From contig NZ_OX636706.1 in the NCBI RefSeq assembly GCF_951793255.1, forward strand, positions 1,261,001 to 1,325,000: DNA of 64,000 nucleotides, written 5' to 3'. Position numbers and translations under genes: made by a program. Below the pieces are notes generated by a model. The model did no database searches and was not told the origin of the DNA. It saw only the letters and a program-made list of their open reading frames with translations. This DNA is from Desulfovibrio piger. Lineage in GTDB: Bacteria > Desulfobacterota > Desulfovibrionia > Desulfovibrionales > Desulfovibrionaceae. Shown here piece by piece: positions 26,143-35,401 of this stretch. The first letter of the stretch is position 1. The number at the start of each line of letters is the position of its first letter.

Positions 26143-26613
26143 TTACCAGCGGTAGTGGGCGAAAGCCTTGTTGGCTTCGGCCATACGGTGGGTATCTTCG
26201 CGCTTTTTCACCGCGCCGCCGCGACCGTTGTAGGCGTCCAGCAGTTCAGCGGAAAGCTTGGAGGTCATGCCCTTTTCGCCGCGCGAACGGGCATAGTTGA
26301 TCAGCCAGCGGATGGACAGGGAAATCTGACGTTCGGGACGGACTTCCATGGGCACCTGGTAGGTGGCACCGCCCACGCGGCGGGCCTTGACTTCCAGATG
26401 GGGCTTGACGTTGTCCATGGCCTTTTCAAAGGCGCGCATGGGGTCTTCACCGGTCTTTTCGCCCAGGGTTTCCAGCGAGCTGTAGAAAATCTTTTCAGCC
26501 GCGCCTTTCTTGCCGTCGTACATGAGACGGTTCACGAACTTGGTGACCAGACGGCTGTTGTACAGCGGATCGGGCAGCACTTCCCTCTTCGGGACAGGAC
26601 CTTTACGGGGCAT
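26143..26613 (-). CDS. rpsG: 30S ribosomal protein S7
   Basis: Primary 16S rRNA-binding protein of the small subunit head, 156 residues, full length. The N-terminal [16 protein letters not shown] and the motif [15 protein letters not shown] are diagnostic. S7 is the autoregulator of the str operon in some bacteria; the 120-bp gap between rpsL and rpsG could hold such a site, but I saw no clear mimic of its rRNA target. AAGGAGAAT precedes the ATG. Confidence 0.97.
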   Translation of the reverse strand: MPRKGPVPKREVLPDPLYNSRLVTKFVNRLMYDGKKGAAEKIFYSSLETLGEKTGEDPMRAFEKAMDNVKPHLEVKARRVGGATYQVPMEVRPERQISLSIRWLINYARSRGEKGMTSKLSAELLDAYNGRGGAVKKREDTHRMAEANKAFAHYRW

Positions 26614-26732
26614 GATATTCTCCTTGAGAATCTCTGTGTTTCGGCGTCACCAGCCCCGCAGCGCCCCGGCGCGCCGTGAGAGGGCAGCCTAGGTGCGTTG
26701 CATGACGTACGCCGGAGTTGGCAAAAAATAAC

Positions 26733-27104
26733 CTATTTTGGACGCTTGGCGCCGTACTTGGAACGGCTCTTGCGACGGTCGGCCACACCGGAGGTATCCA
26801 GGGTGCCGCGCACGATGTGGTAACGGACACCGGGCAGGTCTTTCACACGACCGCCGCGGATGAGCACCACGGAGTGTTCCTGCAGGTTGTGGCCTTCGCC
26901 GGGGATGTAGGCCGACACTTCGATGCCGTTGGTCAGGCGCACACGGGCGACCTTACGCAGAGCGGAGTTAGGCTTCTTGGGGGTGGTGGTGTACACACGG
27001 GTGCACACGCCGCGGCGCTGGGGGCAAGCCTGCAGGGCCGGGGTCTTCTTGCGCTTCACCACCGCAGTCCGCTCGATGCGGATGAGCTGGTTGATAGTAG
27101 GCAT
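26733..27104 (-). CDS. rpsL: 30S ribosomal protein S12
   Basis: Decoding-centre protein of the small subunit, 123 residues. It begins [20 protein letters not shown] and contains [17 protein letters not shown] and the [21 protein letters not shown] region (cited in part), where streptomycin-resistance substitutions occur; both key lysines (K43 and K88 equivalents) appear wild type. The ATG at 27104 is used rather than an in-frame start four codons upstream because GGAGGA lies at the right distance. First gene of the str operon. Confidence 0.97.
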   Translation of the reverse strand: MPTINQLIRIERTAVVKRKKTPALQACPQRRGVCTRVYTTTPKKPNSALRKVARVRLTNGIEVSAYIPGEGHNLQEHSVVLIRGGRVKDLPGVRYHIVRGTLDTSGVADRRKSRSKYGAKRPK

Positions 27105-27172
27105 GGTTTCCTCCAAAGTTTCACTGCCTGCCCAGGACGGACAGGCAGCGCATGAATGCCGTAGAGCGGCAA

Positions 27173-27201
27173 CACATACAATGCACGGACGCGCTTGTCA
27201 A
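27173..27201 (-). promoter_or_regulatory. str operon promoter
   Basis: Perfect TTGACA (27196-27201), 17 bp, then TATGTG (27173-27178) on the minus strand. The predicted leader of about 60 nt contains a CTGCCTG / CAGGCAG hairpin (27124-27148) just before rpsL. Confidence 0.65.
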
Positions 27202-27329
27202 GTCCTGACGCCCCAACTTTACGGCAGGAAGACGGGACGGCGGCGAATCGCCGACGAAGTGCGGCAGCCGCAGGGCAGGGCGAGTCCCCTTTTTATGGAT
27301 GCGGCGGCCGGAGCAGGGGGGATGACGGC

Positions 27330-27361
27330 AAAATCGCCGCAGGCGCAAGGCCTGCGGCGAT
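27330..27361 (-). terminator. Terminator of htpG
   Basis: A perfect 12-bp stem (27333-27344 with 27350-27361) with a short T-run on the minus strand. A second GC-rich hairpin, CCGGCCCC / GGGGCCGG, lies at 27382-27402 between it and the htpG stop. Confidence 0.75.
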
Positions 27362-27465
27362 CCCCGGTACGGGGGAGATGCCCGGCCCCAGAGCGGGGCC
27401 GGACATCCTGCGAGGAGGAACGTCCGCCGGTGTCCTGCCGGCGGGCGGGGTGTGTCGTCGGCGGG

Positions 27466-29397
27466 TTACAGCTTTTTCACTTCCACGTACCAGGCCGCGG
27501 CCTGTTCCAGCAGATGGCTGCTGCGGCCGGCCAGCATCTGGGCATCGCGCAGGTAGCCTTCCTGGAGCATGCAGGCGTCGAAGAGGTTCTCCACCATGCC
27601 GGCCAGGGTCTTGTCCCGGGGATCGGCCTTGAACATCTTGAGCAGGCTGCGCAGCAGCACATGGTCGCGGTTGACTTCCAGCACCTTGACGGGCAGGGAG
27701 TCGTCCTTTTGCATGGCGCGCATGAGTTTTTCCATGGACGAGGTCATGCCGTCGGGCGAGACCAGCACGGCCGGGCTGTCGGCCAGGCGGTGGGAGACGC
27801 GCACATCGGCCACGCGTTCGCCCAGGATCTCCTTGATGCGTTCCAGCAGCTTGTCGAAGCTGGCGTTGTCGTCGTCGGAAAGGGGCGCGGCGGCGGGCTT
27901 TTCGCTGTCGGCCTTGTCGGCGAAGGCGTCCAGGGCGTCATCGGCGGCGTTCTCGATGGCCTTGAATTCCCAGTCCTTGTACTTGCCCATGCCTTCCATG
28001 ACGAACTCGTCCACGGGCTCGTAGAGGAAGAGCACTTCGATGCCCTTGCGGGTGAAGCGTTCCAGGTGCGGGCTCAGGCGGGCGGCCTCACGGTTGGGCG
28101 CGGAGACGTACCAGAAGGTCTTCTGGCCTTCGGGAGCGCGGGACATGTATTCGTCCAGGCTGGACAGGGCCTCGCCGTCGTCCAGGGCCGAGGTGTTGAA
28201 GCGCAGCAGACCGGCGATGCGTTCGCGGTTGGCGAAGTCCTGGTAGGAGAGCTTGAAGATGCGGCCGTGCAGGCGCCAGAAAGCGGCGTACTTCTCGGCA
28301 TCCTTGGCGGCCAGCTTTTCCAGGTGGCTCAGGGTCTGCTTGATGATGGTCTGGTTGATCTTGCGCAGGACCACGTTTTCCTGAAGGGTCTCGCGGGAGA
28401 TGTTGAGGGGCAGGTCCTCGGTGTCCACCACGCCCTTGAGGAAGGCCAGCCAGTCGGGGATCAGTTCCTTGTTGCGGTGCTGGATGAGCACGCGGCTGGC
28501 GTAGAGGTCCAGGCCCCAGAAATCACGGTCGAGGCCGAAGAGGTCCTGACGCGCGTCGGGGATGTAGAGCAGGGCGTTGAACTGCACGGGCGCGTCCACG
28601 GAGATGTGCAGCACGTCCAGCGGCGCCTTGCTGTCATAGGTCAGGGCCTGGTAAAAGGCATCGTACTGTTCCCTGGTGACGGAGGACTTGGGCTCGCGCC
28701 ACAGGGCGGGCTGGGTATTGACCTGCTCGCCGTCCACCAGCACGGGGAAGGGCACGAAGGCCGAATGCTTGCGGATGACGGATTCCACGCGGAACTTTTC
28801 GAGGAACTCCGCGGCGTCTTCCTTGAGGTGGGCCACGATGCGCGTGCCGCGCTGCGGGGCGTCGTCACCGGCGGGGGCCACGGTGTAGGTGCCCAGGCCG
28901 TCGCTGGTCCAGGTGGCGGCGCTGTCGTCATCGCCGAAGGCCGGGCGCGAGGTCACGTCCACCTTTTCGGCCACCATGAACACGGAATAGAAGCCCACGC
29001 CGAAGCGGCCGATGATGTTGGCGGCATCGGCTTTTTCGCCGTCGGCCTTGGCTTCCTCGGCAGCCAGCTGGGCGCGGAAGGCCTCGGTGCCGGATTTGGC
29101 GATGGTGCCCAGGTTCTCGGCCAGTTCGGCGGCGGTCATGCCCAGGCCGGTGTCCTCGACGGTCAGGGTCTTGGCGTCCTTGTCGAGGCTGATGCGGATC
29201 TCCAGCGGCAGGTCGTCATGGCGCGGGGTCTCGCCCCGGTTGCTGCGGAAGCGCAGTTTGTCCAGGGCGTCGGAAGCGTTGGAGATGAGCTCGCGGAGAA
29301 AGATCTCGCGATTGGTATACAGAGAGTTGGTGAGAATGCTCAGCACTTTGCGCACTTCGGCGCGAAATTCACAGGATTGAGCCGTATTTTCCGGCAT
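27466..29397 (-). CDS. htpG: Chaperone HtpG (bacterial Hsp90)
   Basis: ATP-dependent cytosolic chaperone dimer. The 643-residue product has the N-terminal ATPase: LRELISNASDALDKLR near residue 33, the DTGLGM loop, and GRFGVGFYSVFMVA. A middle domain with LPLNISRETLQEN and a C-terminal dimerisation region follow. The ATG at 29397 has GGAGG 8 bp upstream; the frame stays open further upstream but without homology. It is divergent from cydA with about 140 bp between them. A candidate minus-strand -35, TTGACG, is at 29452-29457; no CIRCE element is visible. Confidence 0.97.
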   Translation of the reverse strand: MPENTAQSCEFRAEVRKVLSILTNSLYTNREIFLRELISNASDALDKLRFRSNRGETPRHDDLPLEIRISLDKDAKTLTVEDTGLGMTAAELAENLGTIAKSGTEAFRAQLAAEEAKADGEKADAANIIGRFGVGFYSVFMVAEKVDVTSRPAFGDDDSAATWTSDGLGTYTVAPAGDDAPQRGTRIVAHLKEDAAEFLEKFRVESVIRKHSAFVPFPVLVDGEQVNTQPALWREPKSSVTREQYDAFYQALTYDSKAPLDVLHISVDAPVQFNALLYIPDARQDLFGLDRDFWGLDLYASRVLIQHRNKELIPDWLAFLKGVVDTEDLPLNISRETLQENVVLRKINQTIIKQTLSHLEKLAAKDAEKYAAFWRLHGRIFKLSYQDFANRERIAGLLRFNTSALDDGEALSSLDEYMSRAPEGQKTFWYVSAPNREAARLSPHLERFTRKGIEVLFLYEPVDEFVMEGMGKYKDWEFKAIENAADDALDAFADKADSEKPAAAPLSDDDNASFDKLLERIKEILGERVADVRVSHRLADSPAVLVSPDGMTSSMEKLMRAMQKDDSLPVKVLEVNRDHVLLRSLLKMFKADPRDKTLAGMVENLFDACMLQEGYLRDAQMLAGRSSHLLEQAAAWYVEVKKL

Positions 29398-29482
29398 GAT
29401 GACAACCTCCATGGATACTTGCTGGGGAATAAGTAATCTTTCCCAATCAGCCGTCAAGGCCTTGCAGGGTCTAAACTTTGTC

Positions 29483-29511
29483 TTGCTTTTCGCTAAGGAT
29501 AACGGTATGCA
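29483..29511 (+). promoter_or_regulatory. Candidate cydAB promoter
   Basis: TTGCTT (29483-29488), 17 bp, TATGCA (29506-29511), 25 bp before the cydA start. Only moderate matches. Confidence 0.45.
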
Positions 29512-29536
29512 GGTCGCTCCATAAGGAGGACGATCT

Positions 29537-30850
29537 ATGGATGATGTCATTCTGCTTTCGCGGCTACAGTTCGCCGTGGCCGTCTTTTTCCACTTCATCT
29601 TCGTGCCGCTGACGCTGGGCCTGTCCCTGCTCATCGCGCTGATGGAGACCCGCTATGTGCGCACCGGGGATGAGGTCTGGCGCAAGCATGCCAAGTTCTG
29701 GGGCAAACTTTTCATCATCAACTTCACCCTGGGCGTGGTGACGGGCATCACCCTGGAATTCCAGTTCGGGACCAACTGGGCCCGGTATTCGGAATACGTG
29801 GGTGACATCTTCGGCTCCCTGCTGGCCATCGAAGCCACTGTGGCCTTCTTCCTGGAGTCCACGTTCCTGGCTGTCTGGCATTTCGGCTGGCATCGCGTGG
29901 GCAAGAAGACCCATCTGCTGGCCATCTGGCTGGTGGTGCTGGCCGGCAACCTGTCCGCCCTGTGGATCATCCTGGCCAACGGCTTCATGCAGAACCCGCT
30001 GGGCTATGTGATCCAGAACGGCCGCGCCGAACTGGCCGACTTCATGGCCGTGGTCACCAACCCCTACGCCTGGGGCATGTACGCCCACACCCTGCTCTCC
30101 GCCTGGACGCTGTCCTGCTTCTTCGTGCTGGGCGTGTCTTCCTGGCACCTGCTGCGCAAGAGCAACGTGGAATTCTTCCGCCGCTCCTTCCGCATGACCG
30201 CTCCCATTTGTCTGGTGCTGGTGCTGGCTCTCGCCCTGAGCGGCGACATCCAGGGCAAGGTGGTGTCCGAACTGCAGCCCGCCAAGCTGGCCGCCATGGA
30301 ATCCCACTGGGAGACCACCAAGAACGCTCCCTTCTATCTGGCCGTGGTGCCGGACGAAGCCAACGAGACCAACTCCGTGGAATCCATCGGCATCCCCGGC
30401 CTGCTGAGCTGGATCTCCTACGGCGACGCCGATGCCGAAGTGAAGGGCCTCAAGGACTTCCCCAAGGAAGACCGTCCGCCGGTCACGCCCGTGTTCTGGG
30501 GCTTCCGCGCCATGATCTTCTTTGGTGTCATCTTCCTGGCCCTGGCCGCCTGGGCCACGCTGCAGCGTAACCGCGAGACCATCAACCCCACGCTCATGCG
30601 TGCCCTGGTGTGGTGCATCCCGCTGCCCTACATCAGCATCGCCATGGGCTGGCTGGTGGCGGAAATGGGCCGTCAGCCCTGGATCGTCTACGGTCTGATG
30701 CGCACCAGCGACGCCGTGTCGCCGGTGCCCGCCGAGCATGTGTCCACGTCGCTGCTGGCCTTCATCATCGTTTACAGCGTGCTGGGCCTTCTGGACATTT
30801 TCCTGCTGCGCAAGTACGCCATCAAGGGCCCGCAGGGGCAGGAGGACTAA
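29537..30850 (+). CDS. cydA: Cytochrome bd quinol oxidase subunit I
   Basis: Haem-bearing subunit of the inner-membrane bd oxidase, which reduces O2 to water with quinol electrons and protects anaerobes from oxygen. It has 437 residues and about nine hydrophobic segments. The haem ligand His near residue 19 lies in VAVFFHFIFVPLTLG, and the conserved GRQPWIVYGLMRTSDAVS near residue 377 is present. The segment between helices 6 and 7 is short, so this belongs to the short-Q-loop (CIO-like) type. AAGGAGG precedes the ATG. Forms an operon with cydB three bases downstream; no cydX or cydDC is seen. Confidence 0.96.
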   Translation: MDDVILLSRLQFAVAVFFHFIFVPLTLGLSLLIALMETRYVRTGDEVWRKHAKFWGKLFIINFTLGVVTGITLEFQFGTNWARYSEYVGDIFGSLLAIEATVAFFLESTFLAVWHFGWHRVGKKTHLLAIWLVVLAGNLSALWIILANGFMQNPLGYVIQNGRAELADFMAVVTNPYAWGMYAHTLLSAWTLSCFFVLGVSSWHLLRKSNVEFFRRSFRMTAPICLVLVLALALSGDIQGKVVSELQPAKLAAMESHWETTKNAPFYLAVVPDEANETNSVESIGIPGLLSWISYGDADAEVKGLKDFPKEDRPPVTPVFWGFRAMIFFGVIFLALAAWATLQRNRETINPTLMRALVWCIPLPYISIAMGWLVAEMGRQPWIVYGLMRTSDAVSPVPAEHVSTSLLAFIIVYSVLGLLDIFLLRKYAIKGPQGQED

Positions 30851-30853
30851 GTC

Positions 30854-31888
30854 ATGCTGGAAACCTTGCAAGTAATCTGGTTCATCCTGTGGGCGCTGCT
30901 CTGGACCGTGTATTTCGTCCTGGACGGCTTCGACCTGGGCCTGGGCAGCCTGCTGCCCTTCATCGGCAGCAATGAGGAAGAACGCCGCATCATGTACAAC
31001 GCTGCCGGTCCCTTCTGGGACGGCAACGAAGTGTGGCTGATCTCCGCCGGCGGCGTGACCTTCGCGGCCTTCCCCAAGGTCTATGCCGTGATGTTCAGCG
31101 CCCTGTACGCTCCCCTGCTGATCCTGCTGTTCGCCCTGATCTTCCGCGCCGTGTCCTTCGAGTTCCGCGGCAAGGTGGAAAGCGGCGTGTGGCGCGGCTT
31201 CTGGGATCTGGTCCACTTCCTGTCCAACCTGGTGCCCTCCCTGCTGCTGGGCGTGACCTTCGCCAACCTGTTCATGGGCATCCCCATCGACGGTGAAGGC
31301 GTGTTCCACGGCACGCTCATGGGCCTGGTCAACGGCTACGGCATCGCCGGCGCCATCTTCTTCCTGGTGATGTTCATGCTGCACGGTTCCCTGTGGCTGG
31401 CCATCAAGAGCCAGGGCGAACTGCAGACCCGCGCCGTGGCCAGCGCCAACCTGCTCTGGCCCGTGATGCTCATCCTGCTGGTGGCCTTCCTGGTGCTGAC
31501 CTTCTTCAACACCGACCTGTTCAGCAACTACTGGAGCAATCCGCTGCTGCTCCTGCTGCCCGTGGTGGCCCTGGCCGGTCTGCTGGGCGTGCGCTGCATG
31601 CTGCGCCGCGGCCAGCTGTGGAAGGCCTGGATGTGCAGCGCCGTGTACATTATCGGTGTGACCTTCTTCGGCGTCATGGGCATGTTCCCGCGCATGCTCA
31701 TCTCGTCCATCGATCCCACCGCCACCCTGACGGCCTTCAATGCCTCCTCGTCCGAGCTGACCCTCAAGATCATGCTGGGCGTGGCTCTGGTCATGGTGCC
31801 TATCGTGCTGCTGTACCAGTTCTGGGTCTACCGCCTGTTCTCCCACAGCCTGAGCGCTGAAGACCTGAAGGACGAGCACGCTTACTAG
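30854..31888 (+). CDS. cydB: Cytochrome bd quinol oxidase subunit II
   Basis: Second integral membrane subunit of the bd oxidase, needed for assembly and for the oxygen/proton channel. It has 344 residues and about eight hydrophobic segments. The N-terminal FILWALLWTVYFVLDGFDLG carries the conserved Asp-Gly-Phe-Asp, and GNEVWLISAGG follows. The ribosome site GGAGG lies at the end of cydA. The unit ends in a clear terminator. Confidence 0.96.
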   Translation: MLETLQVIWFILWALLWTVYFVLDGFDLGLGSLLPFIGSNEEERRIMYNAAGPFWDGNEVWLISAGGVTFAAFPKVYAVMFSALYAPLLILLFALIFRAVSFEFRGKVESGVWRGFWDLVHFLSNLVPSLLLGVTFANLFMGIPIDGEGVFHGTLMGLVNGYGIAGAIFFLVMFMLHGSLWLAIKSQGELQTRAVASANLLWPVMLILLVAFLVLTFFNTDLFSNYWSNPLLLLLPVVALAGLLGVRCMLRRGQLWKAWMCSAVYIIGVTFFGVMGMFPRMLISSIDPTATLTAFNASSSELTLKIMLGVALVMVPIVLLYQFWVYRLFSHSLSAEDLKDEHAY

Positions 31889-31914
31889 CAGCGACGATCC
31901 GTCCGCCTCATCGA

Positions 31915-31952
31915 GCCCGGCAGACAGGCATGCCCTGTCCGCCGGGCTTTTT
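31915..31952 (+). terminator. cydAB terminator
   Basis: Outer stem GCCCGGC / GCCGGGC with an inner ACAGG/CCTGT pair, followed by TTTTTT. Confidence 0.9.
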
Positions 31953-32166
31953 TCATGCCCGCTGCGGGATGCGCGGGTAACGGACCGCCTTCGCGGCCGG
32001 GGAGGCCGCCTGCCGTCATGTGGCAACGAAAGCGGACTGTGCTGCGGAAGGGGCGGAAGACGGGCAGGAATAGCGGAGGGCAAAGATGCCGCCTTGCCGT
32101 CAGGAGGACGGAGATTTGCTTTTGGCCTGCTTATCCGGGAAGATGGCGGAGCAGAGCGGAGGCCGT

Positions 32167-32604
32167 ATGAAGACCAAGATAGATGCAACGGATGTGAGGA
32201 TCGTCGAAGAACTCAGGAAGAACGCGCGCATCACCATGAAGGAACTGGGCGCGCGGGTCTTCCTCACCGGGCAGGCCGTCAGGAACAGGGTGGAACAGCT
32301 GGAGGACATGGGCATCCTTCAGCGCTACACCATCAACGTCAATTGCCCGGTCTTCGGCTACAAGGTCCATGCCGTCATCCGGGTGCAGCTCAGGCACGGC
32401 CCTGTGGAGGCCCTGAAGGCCTGCTGCCGCAAGGAGGGCAGGCGCACCATCCATTGCTACCGCACCACAGGCGACAACCTCTATTTCCTCGACATGTATT
32501 TTCTGGATATGGAGGCCCTGGATGCCTTCCTGGCCGAGGTGGAACCGCTGGGCAGCTACGAGCTGCATGTGGTCCTTCGGGAAGCGGAAGATCTGGCGGA
32601 ATGA
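32167..32604 (+). CDS. Lrp/AsnC-family transcriptional regulator
   Basis: A 145-residue DNA-binding regulator. Residues 1-60 form the AsnC-type winged helix (MKTKIDATDVRIVEELRKNA, then ITMKELGARVFLTGQAVRNR as the recognition region). Residues 70-140 form the RAM ligand-binding domain (FGYKVHAVIRVQL, DMYFLDMEALDAFLAEVEP). Lrp relatives sense amino acids or other small molecules. GGAGG lies just upstream of the ATG at 32167. Its targets are unknown. Neighbours are cydAB upstream, beyond a terminator, and an oppositely oriented MBL hydrolase. Confidence 0.88.
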   Translation: MKTKIDATDVRIVEELRKNARITMKELGARVFLTGQAVRNRVEQLEDMGILQRYTINVNCPVFGYKVHAVIRVQLRHGPVEALKACCRKEGRRTIHCYRTTGDNLYFLDMYFLDMEALDAFLAEVEPLGSYELHVVLREAEDLAE

Positions 32605-32809
32605 AGGCCCCCGCCGGAGGGGGAAGAGGAAGGAAGGCGTTCTGCCTGGGGACCGGCGGGGACCTGATTCGGGGAGGGCACAGGGCAGGGGTGCCGGGCG
32701 GAGCCGTGGACCTGCCGGAGCGCAGGCACCGTGGCGGGACGGATCCCTCCTGCCTGCCACGCTATGCGTCAGCCCGTCCGTCTGCGGGCCGTGCGGAGTT
32801 TTCCTGCCG

Positions 32810-33589
32810 TTAAAAATCGGCGCTCTGGCCGTCGTCGGGCATGAAGACGGCCTCCCGGATGCCGCGACGGCGCAGGGCCTGGTCCATGTCCTGCCGGGTC
32901 AGGGCCGCATGGGGCACGGTGTCCATATGGCTGACGATGATCCGCGCTTCCGGGCGGGCGGCGTGCAGGGCGGCCACGTCCGCGTCGTCCATGATCAGGC
33001 GGCCCTCGTCCAGCAGTTCGGCCGCGCAGGCATTGACCACGACCACATCGGGCCGGTAACGGCGCAGGCTTTCGGCCACACCGTCGAACCAGATGGTGTC
33101 ACCGGCCACATAGAGCGTCTTTTCGTCAGGATGCCGGAAGACCACGCCGCAGGACGGCCCGCAGGGGATGATGGTGCCGTGGCGTCCGGGCGTCTTGCTG
33201 AGGCGGATGTCCGCAAAGACGGTCTCCTCTCCCAGCACTTCCACCCGGGCGAAGCCGGAGCGCCAGAGCACGGCGGCATCCTCTTCGCTCTGCACGAACA
33301 CGGGCACCGTCTTGTCCAGCGGCGCGCCCACGCTGCCGTCGGCGGCCATGTCGATATGATCGGGATGCACATGGGTCACGATATAGGCATCCACACCGGC
33401 CAGGATGTCGGCCACCGGCATGGGCAGGTCGCACAGGGGCAGGTCCAGCCGTTCGGGGCGGCAGCGGAACATGGGATAGTCGCGGAACGTCCCCATGCTG
33501 CCCCTGGGCGCCAGCCAGGGGTCGGTGAGGAAGGTCTTGCCGGCGTAGCGGATGCGGACCATGGCGTTGCGGATCTGCTGTATCTTCAT
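32810..33589 (-). CDS. MBL-fold metal-dependent hydrolase
   Basis: A 259-residue cytosolic metallo-beta-lactamase-fold protein of the UlaG/YtnP-like type. It has the metal site THVHPDHID (HxHxDH, near residue 75), GDTIWFDG supplying a bridging Asp, and a final IVSHMDTVPH histidine. The substrate is unknown; relatives hydrolyse lactones, phosphodiesters or cyclic compounds. ATG 33589 is preferred over a GTG three codons upstream because of the AGAGAGGTG ribosome site. It converges with the Lrp gene; the stop lies about 200 bp from it. Confidence 0.8.
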   Translation of the reverse strand: MKIQQIRNAMVRIRYAGKTFLTDPWLAPRGSMGTFRDYPMFRCRPERLDLPLCDLPMPVADILAGVDAYIVTHVHPDHIDMAADGSVGAPLDKTVPVFVQSEEDAAVLWRSGFARVEVLGEETVFADIRLSKTPGRHGTIIPCGPSCGVVFRHPDEKTLYVAGDTIWFDGVAESLRRYRPDVVVVNACAAELLDEGRLIMDDADVAALHAARPEARIIVSHMDTVPHAALTRQDMDQALRRRGIREAVFMPDDGQSADF

Positions 33590-33951
33590 CTGGGTCACCT
33601 CTCTGGGATGTTGTTACGGAGTCCCGGTATCCGGAGGGAAAGGTATCAGGGGCGCCGGGGCCGGGCCAGAAGCCGGGCCAAGAAATGCGTGCCGTTTTCT
33701 TGAAAAAATCAAGTGGCGCGGCGCGGACGCCACGAGGCGCACGTTTGATGGGCTTCCCTTTCTTGCAAGGCACTGCTGGGGCCTTCCGTGCCGGAGCGGT
33801 GTGCCCAGGCGGGACATATGTCGGCTTATCCATGCATTATTTCTATGGTGAAGCATTCGATATAGGTATTTGTCATGGATAGGAGCTGCGGCTACACAGA
33901 AAAGAACGCCGGCAGGCACGTTCCTGCCGGACAACTTCAAGCCGGAGCGAC
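33590..33951. other. Divergent intergenic region with palindromes
   Basis: No gene seen. It contains an AT-rich stretch near 33690-33720, a GACATATGTC palindrome (33813-33822), and a perfect 8-bp hairpin CCGGCAGG / CCTGCCGG (33909-33930) in the leader of the exported hydrolase, about 14 bp before its ribosome site. No strong -35/-10 pair was found. Confidence 0.4.
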
Positions 33952-35034
33952 ATGATGAGCATGTGCAAAACACTGGCGGCGACGATCCTGGCAGGCACGA
34001 TGCTGTTTGCCGGATCTGCGGCCGCAGCGGACAAGGCCCTCTCTGGCACGACTGCTTTCAAGGATGGTAAGGCTATGGAACTGGTACAGGAATGGGACAA
34101 GGTCTTTCCCAGGAGCGACAAAGTGGAACACCGCAAGGTGACCTTCCGCACCCGTTACGGCACTGTCCTGGCGGGCGATCTGTACGTGCCCCGGGATGTC
34201 AGGGGCAAGCTGGCGGCCCTGGCCGTGAGCGGCCCCTTTGGCGCGGTGAAGGAACAGGCGTCCGGGCTCTATGCCCAGACCATGGCCGAACGCGGCTTCC
34301 TGACGCTGGCCTTCGACCCCTCCTATACGGGCGAGAGCAGCGGCGAGCCGCGTCATGTGGCCTCGCCGGACATCAATACCGAAGACTTCAGCGCCGCGGT
34401 GGACTTCCTCACCACGCTGGACGCGGTGGATGCGGAGCGCATCGGCATCATCGGCATCTGCGGTTTTGGCGGCATGGGCCTGAACGCCGCCGCCATGGAT
34501 ACCCGCATCAAGGCCACTGTGGCCGTCACCATGTACGACATGAGCCGCGTCACGGCCAACGGCTATTTTGACGCCATGGATGCCGAGGCCCGCTACGCGC
34601 TGCGCCAGCAGCTGAACGCACAGCGCACCCGGGACGCACGTTCCGGCAGCATCGCACCGTCCGCCGCGGGCCTGCCCGAGGCCCTGACGGGCGACGAGCC
34701 GCAGTTCGTCAAGGATTACTTCGATTATTACAAGACCAGGCGCGGCTTCCATCCCCGTTCCATCAACTCCAATGGTGCCTGGAACGCCACCTCGGCCCTG
34801 TCCTTCCTGAACATGCCGTTGCTGGCCTATGCGGGCGAGATCCGCAGCGCGGTCCTGCTGGTCCACGGGGAAAAGGCCCATTCCCGCTACTTCAGCGAGG
34901 ATGCCTTCAAGAAGCTCAGCGGTAACAACAAGGAACTGATGATCGTGCCCCGGGCCTCGCATACGGACCTGTACGACCGGGTGGACATCATCCCCTTCGA
35001 CAGGATCGAGGCGTTTTTCAAAGCCAACCTCTGA
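33952..35034 (+). CDS. Exported alpha/beta-hydrolase with a cysteine nucleophile elbow
   Basis: A 360-residue protein with a Sec signal peptide (cleavage after AGSAAA, near residue 25) and an alpha/beta-hydrolase fold. Two features resemble peptidase- or YcjY-like hydrolases: the oxyanion-side LAVSGPFGAVKEQ, and the early strand region with GDLYVPRDVRGK. The nucleophile elbow reads GICGFGGMGL, so the expected Ser is Cys, as in dienelactone hydrolase. The late HGEKAHSRYFSED and PRASHTDLYDR segments can supply the Asp/Glu and His. The substrate is unknown. GGAG precedes the ATG at 33952. It is a single-gene unit with a good terminator. Confidence 0.8.
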   Translation: MMSMCKTLAATILAGTMLFAGSAAAADKALSGTTAFKDGKAMELVQEWDKVFPRSDKVEHRKVTFRTRYGTVLAGDLYVPRDVRGKLAALAVSGPFGAVKEQASGLYAQTMAERGFLTLAFDPSYTGESSGEPRHVASPDINTEDFSAAVDFLTTLDAVDAERIGIIGICGFGGMGLNAAAMDTRIKATVAVTMYDMSRVTANGYFDAMDAEARYALRQQLNAQRTRDARSGSIAPSAAGLPEALTGDEPQFVKDYFDYYKTRRGFHPRSINSNGAWNATSALSFLNMPLLAYAGEIRSAVLLVHGEKAHSRYFSEDAFKKLSGNNKELMIVPRASHTDLYDRVDIIPFDRIEAFFKANL

Positions 35035-35066
35035 TACCTCTCTCCCTTCCTTGCTGCATGATGCGG

Positions 35067-35095
35067 AGCCCCGCTGCCGGGGCTTCGCTTTTTTT
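35067..35095 (+). terminator. Terminator of the exported hydrolase
   Basis: Stem AGCCCC(G) / (C)GGGGCT followed by TCGC and a run of seven to eight T. Confidence 0.85.
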
Positions 35096-35245
35096 GTCCC
35101 TGCCGGCGGACGCTGGCCCCGCAGCACGACCCTCCGGCCGGGATGGGCCAGATTGCCGGGCCGTCGCCGGTAGGGCTTTCGCCGGGGCATCTTGCCGGAC
35201 CATGCGCTCCGGTTTCGCCAGGGCCGCCGGGAGGCGGACAGATTG

Positions 35246-35317
35246 AAAAGTCCAAGCCCCTGGGGGATAATGCCATATGGCTTCCCCTCATCTCGGCCGG
35301 GGAGGGCATGGACTTTT
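35246..35317. promoter_or_regulatory. Inverted repeat upstream of the sigma-54 promoter; possible enhancer site
   Basis: AAAAGTCCAAGCCC (35246-35259) and its inverted copy GGGCATGGACTTTT (35304-35317), one mismatch, are separated by 44 bp that contain a GCCATATGGC palindrome. They sit about 85-155 bp upstream of the sigma-54 core, the usual place for enhancer-binding-protein sites. They could instead form an RNA hairpin; no gene covers them. Confidence 0.55.
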
Positions 35318-35401
35318 GCTTCCCCTCCGGCAGGGCAAGGCGCTCTGCCCGGAGGCGTATGGTGCGCGGGGCCGCTCCGCTGCCATGCCGCGGTTGCTCT
35401 C

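Noticed and set aside
23884..26679. A 931-codon open frame on the plus strand
   Set aside because: It is antisense to fusA and rpsG. High-GC coding sequence leaves the opposite frame open; the translation is His/Gly/Val-rich low complexity without homology.
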